Source of the DNA: Falsibacillus albus
GTDB lineage: Bacteria; Bacillota; Bacilli; Bacillales; DSM-25281
Reading direction: 5' to 3'
Assembly (NCBI RefSeq): GCF_003668575.1
Contig: NZ_RCVZ01000004.1
Coordinates: 226,876-290,875 of the forward strand
DNA: 64,000 nt
The translations under genes were made by a program, and so were the position numbers. The first letter of the stretch is position 1; each line of letters begins with the position of its first letter. Shown here piece by piece: positions 7,270-16,255 of this stretch. Below the pieces are notes generated by a model. It was not told where the DNA came from and ran no database searches. It saw only the letters and a list, made by a program, of their open reading frames with translations.

Positions 7270-8448
7270 TTACTGAATCAATTGATAAAATTTTTGCATT
7301 TCCTCATTATTTAGATAATTAATTTTCTTACAACCAAGAACCAATTTTGCTCGGAGATCCTCACTTTCATATAGGTACTCGATACCATTCGCGATCCCTT
7401 CAGCTCCTAGGGGACAAATATACCCATCCACTCGATTTTTCACCTGGCTTCCTGCAGTAGGATAATTCGTGATTAATACCGGTTTTGATAAAATTTGTGC
7501 TTCGCTGACCGTTAAGGCTTTCCCCTCGTATCTGGAAGGTTGGACGTATAAATCGGCATGTTTTATATAAGGATAGGGGTTAATTTTCTTACCGAGCAAG
7601 ATGAACTCTTTTTCTAAGTTGTTCTGCTTGATCAAACATTTGATCTCCTCTTCATCCCCTCCATAGCCAACAACATACCACACGATTGGATATCCTTTTT
7701 CTTTCAATATTTTCATTGCCAATACAGCTTGGTCAATACCTTTCGCATAAGAGAGTCTCGCGACAGTTACTAGCTTGAACCGGTTATCCTCAACAAACGA
7801 GGACTCGGTTTTTTCATCAGCCAGGGATATTACCAATTCAGGTGTGGCTATGTTCTCCATAACGGAAACTTTATTCTTAAGCAATGGATATTTAGAAAGA
7901 AAGGCATCTTTGCAATGTTCCGAGACAGCTATGATGTGATCAAATTTACTCCAAAGGGCATAATCCAAGTTTTCATCTGTCTGTACGACTGAATAATCTG
8001 TATGAATCCATGCGATTTTCGTTTTTGCAAAAACCTTTTCCGCCACAAAATAATGTGGCCATAGATAACTCACTGCGACATCATAGTGCTGATTCAATTT
8101 TGGGAGGAATGGCAGGGAAGCGTTCCACATATATTGCATCTGCCTATAGCCTGCTTCTTCATTTTTGAACCTGCTTGCTAAAATTTTTGCCCACACCCTC
8201 GAAATGCCGATTCTCAGCATACCTGATTGAAAGATTTGTTTAATCGACATACGAAAGGTTTTATATTCCCTCTGCTCGACAAGTAAATTGGGTTCTGCAG
8301 GAATCAGCTCCATGAACTCCCCGCTATGGCTGAAAAGCTTTAGGTCCACTATATATTTCTCATAGTCGAAGTTTGCCAGCAGGCTGATCAAGCTTCTTTC
8401 GACTCCACCCACTTCCAAATCGAAGGATGAGATCAAAATTTTCTTCAT
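7270..8448 (-). CDS. GT4 family glycosyltransferase of the eps operon
   Basis: A 392-aa GT-B glycosyltransferase. The N-terminus ISSFDLEVGGVERSL holds the glycine-rich loop of family GT4, and the C-terminal half holds LVTVARLSYAKGIDQ and the donor-site run DLYVQPSRYEGKALTVSE with the E-x7-E type spacing. It acts at the inner face of the membrane on the lipid-linked repeat unit; the sugar cannot be told from the sequence. It is similar in place to epsF/epsH/epsJ-type genes. The next gene downstream is the deleted GT remnant, 32 bp away. Confidence 0.85.
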   Translation of the reverse strand: MKKILISSFDLEVGGVERSLISLLANFDYEKYIVDLKLFSHSGEFMELIPAEPNLLVEQREYKTFRMSIKQIFQSGMLRIGISRVWAKILASRFKNEEAGYRQMQYMWNASLPFLPKLNQHYDVAVSYLWPHYFVAEKVFAKTKIAWIHTDYSVVQTDENLDYALWSKFDHIIAVSEHCKDAFLSKYPLLKNKVSVMENIATPELVISLADEKTESSFVEDNRFKLVTVARLSYAKGIDQAVLAMKILKEKGYPIVWYVVGYGGDEEEIKCLIKQNNLEKEFILLGKKINPYPYIKHADLYVQPSRYEGKALTVSEAQILSKPVLITNYPTAGSQVKNRVDGYICPLGAEGIANGIEYLYESEDLRAKLVLGCKKINYLNNEEMQKFYQLIQ

Positions 8449-8460
8449 TTTTGTATTCTC

Positions 8461-9204
8461 CTAATGTTTTTGCAAAAGTTTTCTGATCTTGGCAATATTG
8501 TCTCCACCCACCATTTTTGAGAGTGAATACTTGAGGCTTCCTTTGACGTGTTCCTTTTTGGAGAGCCAGCTTTTATGAAAATGATGCATAGCGTAAGTTT
8601 CTGATGTCATGAAATTCCTGCAATTGATGTAATCATATGGTGAAAAATATGTTTGTGGATAAAATACTCCGATATCTTCCAGTTCCTGATATTCGCCATT
8701 TTTAATCAATCCTAAATTCACAAGGATTTGCGTGATAAGTGCGACATTCGTCAAACTATCTAAACTCCCATCTTCTCTTCGAAAACGTTTATGTTTATAA
8801 GAATCCAAGAGCATTTTGATCAATGCATTCTTTGGAGATGCACCGATTGTACTGGTTGCAATAAAGTTTTCTTGCTCAAATCCCCAAAAAGATTGATGAT
8901 GCAGCAAATCATTGAATGATTTGAATACCTCAACATCTGTATCCAAATAAATACCGCCTTGATGGTATAATGCATGGACCCTTACATAGTCACTGACAAA
9001 TGCATATTTTTTTGATTCATAGGCTTCTTTTACATATGCATTTTGATTGATATTGATGGATGTTTCATTCCATTCAATTAATTGGTAATCCTGCAAATGA
9101 TACTTCCAGCTATTAAGGCATTTTTCTACAAGCGGAGGTTTATTTTTATGACCGAACCAGCAATAGTGAATCATTTTGGGTATGTTTGATTGATAATGAT
9201 TCAA
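8461..9204 (-). CDS. GT32-type (DXD) glycosyltransferase
   Basis: A 247-aa protein. IPKMIHYCWFG at residues 8-18 and KYAFVSDYVRVHALYHQGGI with YLDTDVE (about 66-92) are the hallmark blocks of DXD sugar-binding GT32 capsular transferases; D-T-D is the metal-nucleotide site. It lies 12 bp after the GT4 gene's upstream end and 16 bp from the sinR-like gene, all on the same strand. It is expected to add a hexose to the eps repeat unit. Confidence 0.85.
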   Translation of the reverse strand: MNHYQSNIPKMIHYCWFGHKNKPPLVEKCLNSWKYHLQDYQLIEWNETSININQNAYVKEAYESKKYAFVSDYVRVHALYHQGGIYLDTDVEVFKSFNDLLHHQSFWGFEQENFIATSTIGASPKNALIKMLLDSYKHKRFRREDGSLDSLTNVALITQILVNLGLIKNGEYQELEDIGVFYPQTYFSPYDYINCRNFMTSETYAMHHFHKSWLSKKEHVKGSLKYSLSKMVGGDNIAKIRKLLQKH

Positions 9205-9220
9205 TGTACGAACCTCCCTA

Positions 9221-9562
9221 TCATTTTTTTTGATTTTGCCATTTGATAAATTCCAGCAGCGTTTTATATTCTTTTATCTCTCCTTTTTCTATGCCAGATT
9301 CTTTCAATTCATTAGCTAATTCAATCCATTCCTTTTCAAGCTCATCTTGTCCATTCCTTTCATTTGAGTCCATATAAATCAATTCACTCAAATCGACATT
9401 CAAAACCTTGGCTAACTTTTTGATGACGGTGATTGAAGGATTCTGATTAAGGTTTCGTTCAATATTGCTCAAATAGGATTTGGATATGTGGGCCCTATCT
9501 GCTACTTCAGATAATGTGTAGCCTCGGCGTTTTCGAATTTCATATAATTTTTTTCCCAGCAT
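9221..9562 (-). CDS. sinR: SinR-like biofilm repressor encoded inside the eps operon
   Basis: A 113-aa protein, close to the 111 aa of SinR and well short of SlrR. Residues 1-62 form an Xre HTH domain (YTLSEVADRAHISKSYLSNI, then ERNLNQNPSI, much like the SinR recognition helix region SYLSSIERN). Residues about 72-112 form the SinI/SinR dimerisation hook (EWIELANELKESGIEKGEIK). SinR of B. subtilis binds GTTCTYT and represses eps and tapA. Here the gene lies between epsN and a glycosyltransferase, not beside sinI; no sinI is seen in the window. The many GTTCTTT palindromes in this locus make autoregulatory repression likely. SD is GAAGAGGT. Confidence 0.85.
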   Translation of the reverse strand: MLGKKLYEIRKRRGYTLSEVADRAHISKSYLSNIERNLNQNPSITVIKKLAKVLNVDLSELIYMDSNERNGQDELEKEWIELANELKESGIEKGEIKEYKTLLEFIKWQNQKK

Positions 9563-9594
9563 ATTGTTTACCTCTTCTTTGCACCGAATTTTTG

Positions 9595-10767
9595 TTATAT
9601 CGTTGAAACCCTTACTTTAAAATGATTTTGCACACATTCAATGATTCTCACTTGCTCCTCATCGGTCATATTCGTTCCGGAAGGGAGACAGATTCCGTTT
9701 TTGAACAACCATTTCGAAACATCTACGCCTTCTTCATGCGGATAAAATTTCACACCATCAAATAACGGCTGCAGGTGTAGGGGCTTCCAAACCGGCCGGG
9801 CTTCGATATTTTCAGATGCGAGTGAATGCAAAATAGTTTGAGCGTTTATACCCGATTGTGTTTCATTCGTCGTAAAAGTGGTTAACCAGCGATTGGAAAC
9901 AGAATTCTTTAATTCAGGCATAAATTTAATACCGGGTAAATAACCCAGTGTTTGATAATACTTACCAAAGATCCCCCTTCTAGCTGCCACCCTACTCTCT
10001 AATACTTGGAGCTGCGCTCTTCCGATTCCCGCAAGGATATTGCTCAATCGGTAATTGTATCCCAATTGGCTATGCTGATAATGAGGGGCGGGATCCTTTG
10101 CCTGGGATGCTAGAAAACGCGCCTTTTCAAGCAGCTTTTGGTCATCTGAAACGATCATCCCTCCTCCAGAAGTTGTGATGATTTTATTGCCATTAAAGGA
10201 ATAAACCCCGAATTTTCCGAACGTCCCACTCGCTTTCCCCTTAAAAAATGATCCAAGTGATTCGGCTGAATCCTCGACGACAGGAATATCGTATTGTTCA
10301 CATAAGGGAATCAGTTCATCCATCTTAGCGCTTTGTCCATAAAGATTGACAATCACTACCGCTTTCGGGAGCTTCCCTTTTATTGCTGCTTCTCTTAATG
10401 CTGCAGCCAATGCCAGTGGAGACATATTCCATGTATCAGGTTCAGAGTCAATGAACACTGGTTCAGCCCCTAGGTACACAACAGGATTTGCACTCGCTAC
10501 AAAGGTCAGTGAGGAGCAAAAAACGTAATCGCCTTTTTGAACGCCTAATAATGAAAGGGCCAAATGAATCGCCGCTGTCCCGGAAGTAACGGCAACAGCA
10601 TCTTTTACTCCGATATAGTCAGCAACTTCCCTTTCGAAGGATTCTACATTTGATCCAGATGGAGCGATCCAATTCGATTGAAAAGCATCTTGAATATATT
10701 TCATTTCATTTCCACTCATATGTGGAGGAGATAAATAAATGCGTTCATTTCTTGAAGCAATCAACAT
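9595..10767 (-). CDS. epsN: EpsN-like PLP aminotransferase
   Basis: A 390-aa DegT/DnrJ/EryC1-family sugar aminotransferase. Visible blocks are ERIYLSPPHMSGNEM at the start, the cofactor region AVAVTSGTAAIHLAL, VVEDSAESLGS, and the PLP-lysine region FGVYSFNGNKIITTSGGGMI (Schiff-base Lys in NGNK). The start at 10767 has GGGAGGA 7 bp upstream; a longer upstream frame is an overlap with epsM. With EpsC and EpsM it would make a bacillosamine-type di-N-acetylated amino sugar, as shown for B. subtilis. It overlaps epsM by 7 bp. Confidence 0.9.
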   Translation of the reverse strand: MLIASRNERIYLSPPHMSGNEMKYIQDAFQSNWIAPSGSNVESFEREVADYIGVKDAVAVTSGTAAIHLALSLLGVQKGDYVFCSSLTFVASANPVVYLGAEPVFIDSEPDTWNMSPLALAAALREAAIKGKLPKAVVIVNLYGQSAKMDELIPLCEQYDIPVVEDSAESLGSFFKGKASGTFGKFGVYSFNGNKIITTSGGGMIVSDDQKLLEKARFLASQAKDPAPHYQHSQLGYNYRLSNILAGIGRAQLQVLESRVAARRGIFGKYYQTLGYLPGIKFMPELKNSVSNRWLTTFTTNETQSGINAQTILHSLASENIEARPVWKPLHLQPLFDGVKFYPHEEGVDVSKWLFKNGICLPSGTNMTDEEQVRIIECVQNHFKVRVSTI

Positions 10768-11408
10768 GGTATATTCCTCCCGATATTTTTGATGACTTTC
10801 GCTGGTATCCCGACAGCAGTATGATATGGCGGGATATCTTGGTTGACCACAGCTCCTGCGCCGATGGTGGACCACTCCCCTGCATTGGTGCATGGTATGA
10901 ATGTAGCACTTGCCCCAACATGCGCCCCTTCCCTTACCTTCACCCCTCCAGTCAGCACAGCATTTGGAGAAATATGGACGAATGAATCCAGCATCGTATC
11001 ATGCTCGATGATTGAGCTTGTATTGATGATGACATGTGCGCCAATCCTTGCTTCTGCATTTATTACCGACCTCGGCATAATGACTGTGCCATTCCCAATT
11101 TTTGCACTTCGGCTGACGATTGCTGAAGGATGGATGAGCGATATATAATCATCCTCATCCAATTGAAGTCGTTCAAAAATGAGCTTCCTGTTCCTGTTGT
11201 CCCCTATTGCAATAATGAACTTTACTTCACTGAACTTAACTTTTATCTTTTTTGTTGACGAAATGGGTCCTGTATAGAGGTTTTGAAAATAGTGATCATC
11301 TTCAAACTTGTCATCGAACAGACCAATCAATTGAAATCCATTTATTCCGATCAGCTCTTGTATGACACGGCTATGTCCCCCTGCTCCTATCACAGCGATA
11401 TTCATCAT
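10761..11408 (-). CDS. epsM: EpsM-like sugar O/N-acetyltransferase
   Basis: A 215-aa NeuD/PglD-type acetyltransferase. The N-terminal NAIVIGAGGHSRV-like stretch (MNIAVIGAGGHSRVIQELIG) binds the sugar nucleotide; the C-terminal two thirds is a left-handed beta-helix of hexapeptide repeats (IGNGTVIMPRSVIN and following). His in LIHPSAIVS and EHDT fits the catalytic region. It would acetylate the 4-amino sugar made by EpsN. Its ATG overlaps the epsL stop as ATGA. Confidence 0.9.
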   Translation of the reverse strand: MMNIAVIGAGGHSRVIQELIGINGFQLIGLFDDKFEDDHYFQNLYTGPISSTKKIKVKFSEVKFIIAIGDNRNRKLIFERLQLDEDDYISLIHPSAIVSRSAKIGNGTVIMPRSVINAEARIGAHVIINTSSIIEHDTMLDSFVHISPNAVLTGGVKVREGAHVGASATFIPCTNAGEWSTIGAGAVVNQDIPPYHTAVGIPAKVIKNIGRNIPC

Positions 11409-12055
11409 CCGTGTTCCTCGTGAATGAATGCGCCAGATCCTTGGAACTTCGCCATAGTTACTGAATCTGCTTGATTGATTCCTTTTGATTGAATGACCTT
11501 AACGATGGTGATCAATATGATCTTCAAATCCAACCTAAAGCTGCAATGTTGCACGTACCATACATCCAAGGAGAACCTCTCATCCCATGATATTGAGTTC
11601 CTTCCATTAATCTGTGCCCACCCTGTAATACCAGGTTTTACATCATGCCGCTTTATTTGTTCCAAATTATACAGGGGCAAATATTCCATTAATAATGGTC
11701 TTGGTCCAACAAGACTTAATTCCCCTTTTACAACATTGAATAATTGTGGGAGTTCATCAAGGCTATACTTCCGCAAAAAGCTTCCGATTCGAGTCATTCT
11801 CTGGAAGTCGGGGAGAAGTTCACCTTCTGGCCCCCTCCTATCCGTCATCGTCCGGAATTTATATAAAGAAAATGGACGATTATTTAAACCTGGACGCTGC
11901 TGCTTGAATATGATCGGGCCGCCGATCATCATCCATATAGAAATGGCAACAACTAAAAATAGTGGCAAGAAACAAATGATTAATACTAAGGACATGGTTA
12001 AATCGAACAGCCTTTTCACAATTACCATCCTTTGATTGTATAGAGTTAGTAACAT
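11405..12055 (-). CDS. epsL: EpsL-like undecaprenyl-phosphate sugar phosphotransferase
   Basis: A 216-aa bacterial sugar transferase. One N-terminal transmembrane helix (about residues 18-40) is followed by the conserved FKQQRPGLNNRPFSLYKFRT, RKYSLDELPQLFNV, GELSLVGPRPLL and VKPGITGWAQINGRN blocks. It transfers the first sugar phosphate onto undecaprenyl phosphate to start repeat-unit assembly. The protein matches B. subtilis EpsL closely through its length. The start may be 12055 or the ATG at 12028; neither has a strong ribosome site, so coupling to galE is possible. Confidence 0.92.
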   Translation of the reverse strand: MLLTLYNQRMVIVKRLFDLTMSLVLIICFLPLFLVVAISIWMMIGGPIIFKQQRPGLNNRPFSLYKFRTMTDRRGPEGELLPDFQRMTRIGSFLRKYSLDELPQLFNVVKGELSLVGPRPLLMEYLPLYNLEQIKRHDVKPGITGWAQINGRNSISWDERFSLDVWYVQHCSFRLDLKIILITIVKVIQSKGINQADSVTMAKFQGSGAFIHEEHG

Positions 12056-12063
12056 TCAATGAA

Positions 12064-13137
12064 TTATTTGACCTCTACTAATAAATCCTCGCTCTGTTGC
12101 AGTCGAGGATTTACCGATCTATTATCTTTTTTGCCCCTATGCGTCTGGCTGTGCTGCCAATTCCATGCATCCAGGCACATTTCTTCAAAACTCTTTACAG
12201 CTTTCCATTCTAATTCGATTTCTGCTTTCGAAGCGTCTGCAAAACAGCTTGCTATATCTCCTGTCCTCCTGCTCTCAAGCTGGTATGGAATTGGAATTCC
12301 TGTTGCATTCTCGAATGTTTGAATCACTTGTAGAACCGACTTTCCTATTCCTGTTCCTAAATTATAGGTTTTCAGTCCGAACGTCTGTAAATTTTTTTTC
12401 AAAGCTTTCACATGTCCTCTCGCCAAATCCATTACATGAATATAATCACGGATCCCTGTCCCATCCACCGTTTCATAATCGCAGCCAAATACTCGAACAT
12501 GAGGAAGTAAACCTGCTGCTACCTTGGTTATATATGGCATCAGATTATTGGGAATCCCATTTGGATCCTCTCCGATCCTCCCGCTATCATGGCTGCCGAT
12601 TGGATTGAAGTACCTTAGAATCGTTATGCTCCATGAAGGGTCAGAGTATAATAAATCGTTTAATATGATTTCATTGAAAAGCTTCGTCCTGCCATAAGTA
12701 TTCGTTGGCTGCAGTGGAGCTTCTTCTGTCAATGGTAGATTTTCAGGAAATCCGTACACGGTTGCTGAAGAACTAAAGACGATATTTTTTACATTGAATT
12801 CAGCCATTGCCTGTAATAGAAGGATCGTCCCACTGATATTATTGTGATAATAGGCAAGTGGTTGTTTGACAGATTCCCCTACTGCTTTATATCCTGCCAA
12901 ATGAATGACTGCCTCGATGGGATGATTTGAAAAAATAGCTTGCAGTGATTCCTTATCCAGCAAGCTTGCTTCATAACATGGAAACCTTCTTCCTGCGATT
13001 TGTGCTGCCCTTTCAAGTGCATCTGGCTTGCTATTGGAAAAGTCATCAACGACGACAACCTCAATTCCTTCGTTCAGCAATTCGACAACTGTATGGGTGC
13101 CGATATAGCCGGCTCCCCCGGTGACCAAGACTGCCAT
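12064..13137 (-). CDS. galE: UDP-glucose 4-epimerase
   Basis: A 357-aa extended SDR. It has the NAD-binding MAVLVTGGAGYIGTH start, the FSSSATVYG and YGRTK (Tyr-x3-Lys) active site, and the substrate region NNLMPYITKVAAG. It interconverts UDP-Glc and UDP-Gal (or the GlcNAc pair) and so supplies eps precursors. The start at 13137 follows AGGTGG by 7 bp; an in-frame ATG two codons earlier is less well placed. galE is not part of the B. subtilis eps operon, so this is an addition at this locus. It is 8 bp upstream of epsL. Confidence 0.93.
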   Translation of the reverse strand: MAVLVTGGAGYIGTHTVVELLNEGIEVVVVDDFSNSKPDALERAAQIAGRRFPCYEASLLDKESLQAIFSNHPIEAVIHLAGYKAVGESVKQPLAYYHNNISGTILLLQAMAEFNVKNIVFSSSATVYGFPENLPLTEEAPLQPTNTYGRTKLFNEIILNDLLYSDPSWSITILRYFNPIGSHDSGRIGEDPNGIPNNLMPYITKVAAGLLPHVRVFGCDYETVDGTGIRDYIHVMDLARGHVKALKKNLQTFGLKTYNLGTGIGKSVLQVIQTFENATGIPIPYQLESRRTGDIASCFADASKAEIELEWKAVKSFEEMCLDAWNWQHSQTHRGKKDNRSVNPRLQQSEDLLVEVK

Positions 13138-13154
13138 GAACATACCACCTATCC

Positions 13155-14216
13155 TTATAAATAGTTGCTTTTATACTCGATTCCGAGAGTAATGACTTGT
13201 TCAAAATAAAAAAATATGAAGTAGCACACGATTATGGAATAGTAAATAAATTTTTGATCGGGTTTTCTGAAAAGCTTGACAATCCAAGAGATGAGAATGA
13301 TATGGTACAAACCGAAATAAATTTCAAATCTTGCAAAGATCCAATTTTGTGTGGAGATCATCATGAATATTAAACTGATTACGGACATATTCACCACACA
13401 GTCACTATCGGGGAAAATCATTTTGAGCTTTTCTCTGCCAAAATAGGCTATGAGGAGGGGGACAGCCGTTACCAACACTCTTAAGATGTTCGCTCCACCC
13501 TCATGGAAATCTGCATAACGCCCATACTGTGTATTTTCAATGGCAGAGAATAAGATGGATGAAAACTGATTGAATCCAATAACGATAATGACAGCACCGA
13601 AAATAAGGAGGATGGTGATTTTGGACCATGCCTTTGTCCGGACGATCCAGTAAATCGGTACAAGGATCAATGCACTTTTATGAAAGCTTGCTGCCAACAG
13701 GACAAACATCATGTATTTTTTCCAATTTCCGTTCATCAAATATTTTGTGGCTGTAAATATGATGGATGCAGCGATAAATTGACGAATCCCATTCATAGAG
13801 ACAAGAAATGAACCGGCTGTGATATAAACATATAAACTTAGTTCGATCATACGGGAGTACTTAAATAGTACTCCGACGATGAAAATATTGGTGATCATGG
13901 CTGATACAAATATCAGTATCTGCGGATCGGATGTAATTTTTTGCAGCATCATTTGAAAAATATCAAAACCAAAATCACTGTTCAAACTTAAATCAGACCA
14001 CTGATATTTTTTAATATCATAGTCATGCATATAGAAGAATGTATCCCCGATATTTTTCCTCAATCCAGAAACCACGACTAAGACCGTCATCACTAATATG
14101 ATCCATAATTTGTTCGGGATCACATATGGTGCCCGTTTAATCTTGGATGTATGAAAGTACCTAGCGAAAACGGAAGAGACATAGACTGCAGCAAGATTGA
14201 ACCATAAAATTTCCAT
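13155..14216 (-). CDS. epsG: EpsG-like polysaccharide polymerase
   Basis: A 353-aa membrane protein with about 9-10 hydrophobic segments. The block SGLRKNIGDTFFYMHDY (residues about 49-65) is characteristic of EpsG-family (Wzy-like) polymerases, and GIRQFIAASIIF follows in the middle. It is thought to join repeat units at the outer face. It sits between the GT2 gene and galE, close to its place in B. subtilis eps. The start has a weak but usable site. Confidence 0.88.
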   Translation of the reverse strand: MEILWFNLAAVYVSSVFARYFHTSKIKRAPYVIPNKLWIILVMTVLVVVSGLRKNIGDTFFYMHDYDIKKYQWSDLSLNSDFGFDIFQMMLQKITSDPQILIFVSAMITNIFIVGVLFKYSRMIELSLYVYITAGSFLVSMNGIRQFIAASIIFTATKYLMNGNWKKYMMFVLLAASFHKSALILVPIYWIVRTKAWSKITILLIFGAVIIVIGFNQFSSILFSAIENTQYGRYADFHEGGANILRVLVTAVPLLIAYFGREKLKMIFPDSDCVVNMSVISLIFMMISTQNWIFARFEIYFGLYHIILISWIVKLFRKPDQKFIYYSIIVCYFIFFYFEQVITLGIEYKSNYL

Positions 14217-14240
14217 GGAATGGATCCTTTCCAGGTATGA

Positions 14241-15143
14241 TTAAGGTGTTTTCATTACTGTCGCCCTCTTTGTATATGAGATATAGAGATAAAGGGCGAC
14301 TCCAAAAGGAATTGACACCAAAGTTGTAATCCTATTCGGGGAATCCTTGATGAAGCCTATATTTCTGATCATAAGATTACTGGATACATAGTGAATGCTT
14401 GCACGGAATCTTTCTTTGAAGGAACATGCGTATTTCATGGAGATTATTCGATAAAAAGAGAATCCTTTTGGGTTGTTTTTATATTGTTTAATCATGTTGA
14501 GGCTTGAGCCATCCTGCTGATATTCGACATGACATAACACTTCATTGAACACCAGCAATGGTTGAATTTGATCTATCAATATATATTTATAAGCCAGTGG
14601 ACAATATTTTTCTCCGGCAAACATTGGGTATTCCGGAGTGTTCTTCGTCAAGGCGGAACGATATACCAATTTTTTGTCTCCAGACACCTTATGCTTCCTA
14701 TATAAATCCAATAAGGTGGTGGTCTTTAATCCTTTAGGAATCCTTGTTCCAATGATGCCTCCTTGAAAATCCGCATCCAATCCGACGATACCGGCATAAT
14801 TTTCATTTCCATTCTCCCTCCAAAATCGAATGATTTTATCAATGGCATCTTCGGCCACATAATCGTCAGAATCAATGCAAACATTCAATTCCGTTTCAAT
14901 AAGTCTATAGGCGGTATTGTGCGCCCCGTGCATTCCTTGATTTTCTTGATAATGATAGGATATAGGAATTTTTCCTTCTTTCATCCATGCTTCTACCAGC
15001 ATTTTGGTACCATCCGTCGAACCATCATCAATAATTAGCCAAATAAACTCTTTACAGCTTTGTTTCAATAAACTTTCATAGCATAAGTGCAGCGTATGCG
15101 CACGATCATATGTCGGTGTAAAAACCGTTAAAACTGGCGACAT
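14241..15143 (-). CDS. GT2 family glycosyltransferase
   Basis: A 300-aa GT-A enzyme. LTVFTPTYDRAHTLHLC, then WLIIDDGSTDGT and NVCIDSDDYV give the nucleotide site and the DxD-like acidic group. It lies where B. subtilis has epsE, but the C-terminal half (ALTKNTPEYPMFAGEKYCPL and on) is of a different GT2 subgroup and I do not infer the EpsE flagellar clutch. I start at 15143 because AAGGAG lies 8 bp upstream; this places it just after the epsF stop. Confidence 0.85.
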   Translation of the reverse strand: MSPVLTVFTPTYDRAHTLHLCYESLLKQSCKEFIWLIIDDGSTDGTKMLVEAWMKEGKIPISYHYQENQGMHGAHNTAYRLIETELNVCIDSDDYVAEDAIDKIIRFWRENGNENYAGIVGLDADFQGGIIGTRIPKGLKTTTLLDLYRKHKVSGDKKLVYRSALTKNTPEYPMFAGEKYCPLAYKYILIDQIQPLLVFNEVLCHVEYQQDGSSLNMIKQYKNNPKGFSFYRIISMKYACSFKERFRASIHYVSSNLMIRNIGFIKDSPNRITTLVSIPFGVALYLYISYTKRATVMKTP

Positions 15144-15145
15144 TT

Positions 15146-16255
15146 TCATTGCTCCTTCCATGGATGAATTTGTAAATAGAACGATTCCAGCCAGCCAGCT
15201 GATAAATTGATGTCATAACCTTTTAGTTTAATAAGGTCATTAATATCAGATAATCGTTTTTTCATAGCCAATGCATGGACAGCCCATTCTTTAGGGGGGG
15301 TAGTTAATCTTTCATATTGAATCAGACCTGCACCCAAATCCACTTCGTTAGAGATCACATCAGATATAAGGCATGGAAGCCCGGATGCCTGAGCCTCCAC
15401 AAGTGCCAATGGAAGCCCTTCATGATGTGAGGGGAACAATAGTAAATCAAATGCATGAAGCAAATCATTGACATCGCCCCTAATCCCCAAGAATTTGACT
15501 TTCCCACCAAGATTCAACCGGTTTACCTTTTTTTCAATAGCATCCTGTAATGGACCGCCTCCTGCCAACAGAAGTATTGAATTTGCTTTCAACTTGACGA
15601 TTTCACGAAAAATATTAATGATAAAGACATGATTTTTTTGATGGCAGAACCTTCCTACATGACCAACGACAAATGTATCTTCCCCGATATCAAGCTCTTT
15701 CCTGATTCTATTCCTGTTTTGATGGGAGAAACGGTATTTTTGACCATCGATTCCATTCTTCAAAATCATTGACTCAGTCTTTCCGAATAGCCATTTAGAA
15801 GCTTTTTCAGAACAAGCAAGCCGATGGGATGAATTATGATGCACATAGCACCCCATCAACCATTTATAACATTTGGTCAATGCCCCGCCTTCGCTCATCG
15901 TATTATGGCTATGGGCGATCCTGATCGGAATTTTCGCTTTTTCAGCAGCCCTGAGAACAAGTCCGCTCATCTTGTCCAAATGGGAATGGACAATCCAATA
16001 CTCCTTGTTTTCTGCGAAAAACTCTCTTAATCGTTTAGAATATTTAAAATGGCCTATTTCCGATATATAGGGGATGCGATGGATTTTTCCTCCAAGTTGA
16101 TTTATTTCTGAATCAAATACCCCGCTTTTGCAGGTAAGAAAATCGAATTGAATCTTTGATCGATCCATCTTTCGATATAAATTCATGATTAAATTTTCTG
16201 CACCGCCACGATTCATATTAACGACGATATGCAGTATTCTTATTGGCATGCCCAT
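15146..16255 (-). CDS. epsF: EpsF-like GT4 glycosyltransferase
   Basis: A 369-aa GT-B protein. MNRGGAENLIMNLYR holds the glycine loop, HSHLDKMSGLVLRAA and RIAHSHNTMSEGG are typical of EpsF, and the donor site is LLFPSHHEGLPLALVEAQAS. The start used has GAGGAG 8 bp upstream; GTG at 16261 and ATG at 16249 are alternatives. It overlaps the end of epsD by 16 bp, so the two are probably translated together. It adds a hexose to the growing eps unit. Confidence 0.88.
   Translation of the reverse strand: MGMPIRILHIVVNMNRGGAENLIMNLYRKMDRSKIQFDFLTCKSGVFDSEINQLGGKIHRIPYISEIGHFKYSKRLREFFAENKEYWIVHSHLDKMSGLVLRAAEKAKIPIRIAHSHNTMSEGGALTKCYKWLMGCYVHHNSSHRLACSEKASKWLFGKTESMILKNGIDGQKYRFSHQNRNRIRKELDIGEDTFVVGHVGRFCHQKNHVFIINIFREIVKLKANSILLLAGGGPLQDAIEKKVNRLNLGGKVKFLGIRGDVNDLLHAFDLLLFPSHHEGLPLALVEAQASGLPCLISDVISNEVDLGAGLIQYERLTTPPKEWAVHALAMKKRLSDINDLIKLKGYDINLSAGWLESFYLQIHPWKEQ

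Noticed and set aside
14241..15143. EpsE flagellar clutch identity for the GT2 gene
   Set aside because: Only the general GT2 blocks match; the rest belongs to another subgroup.
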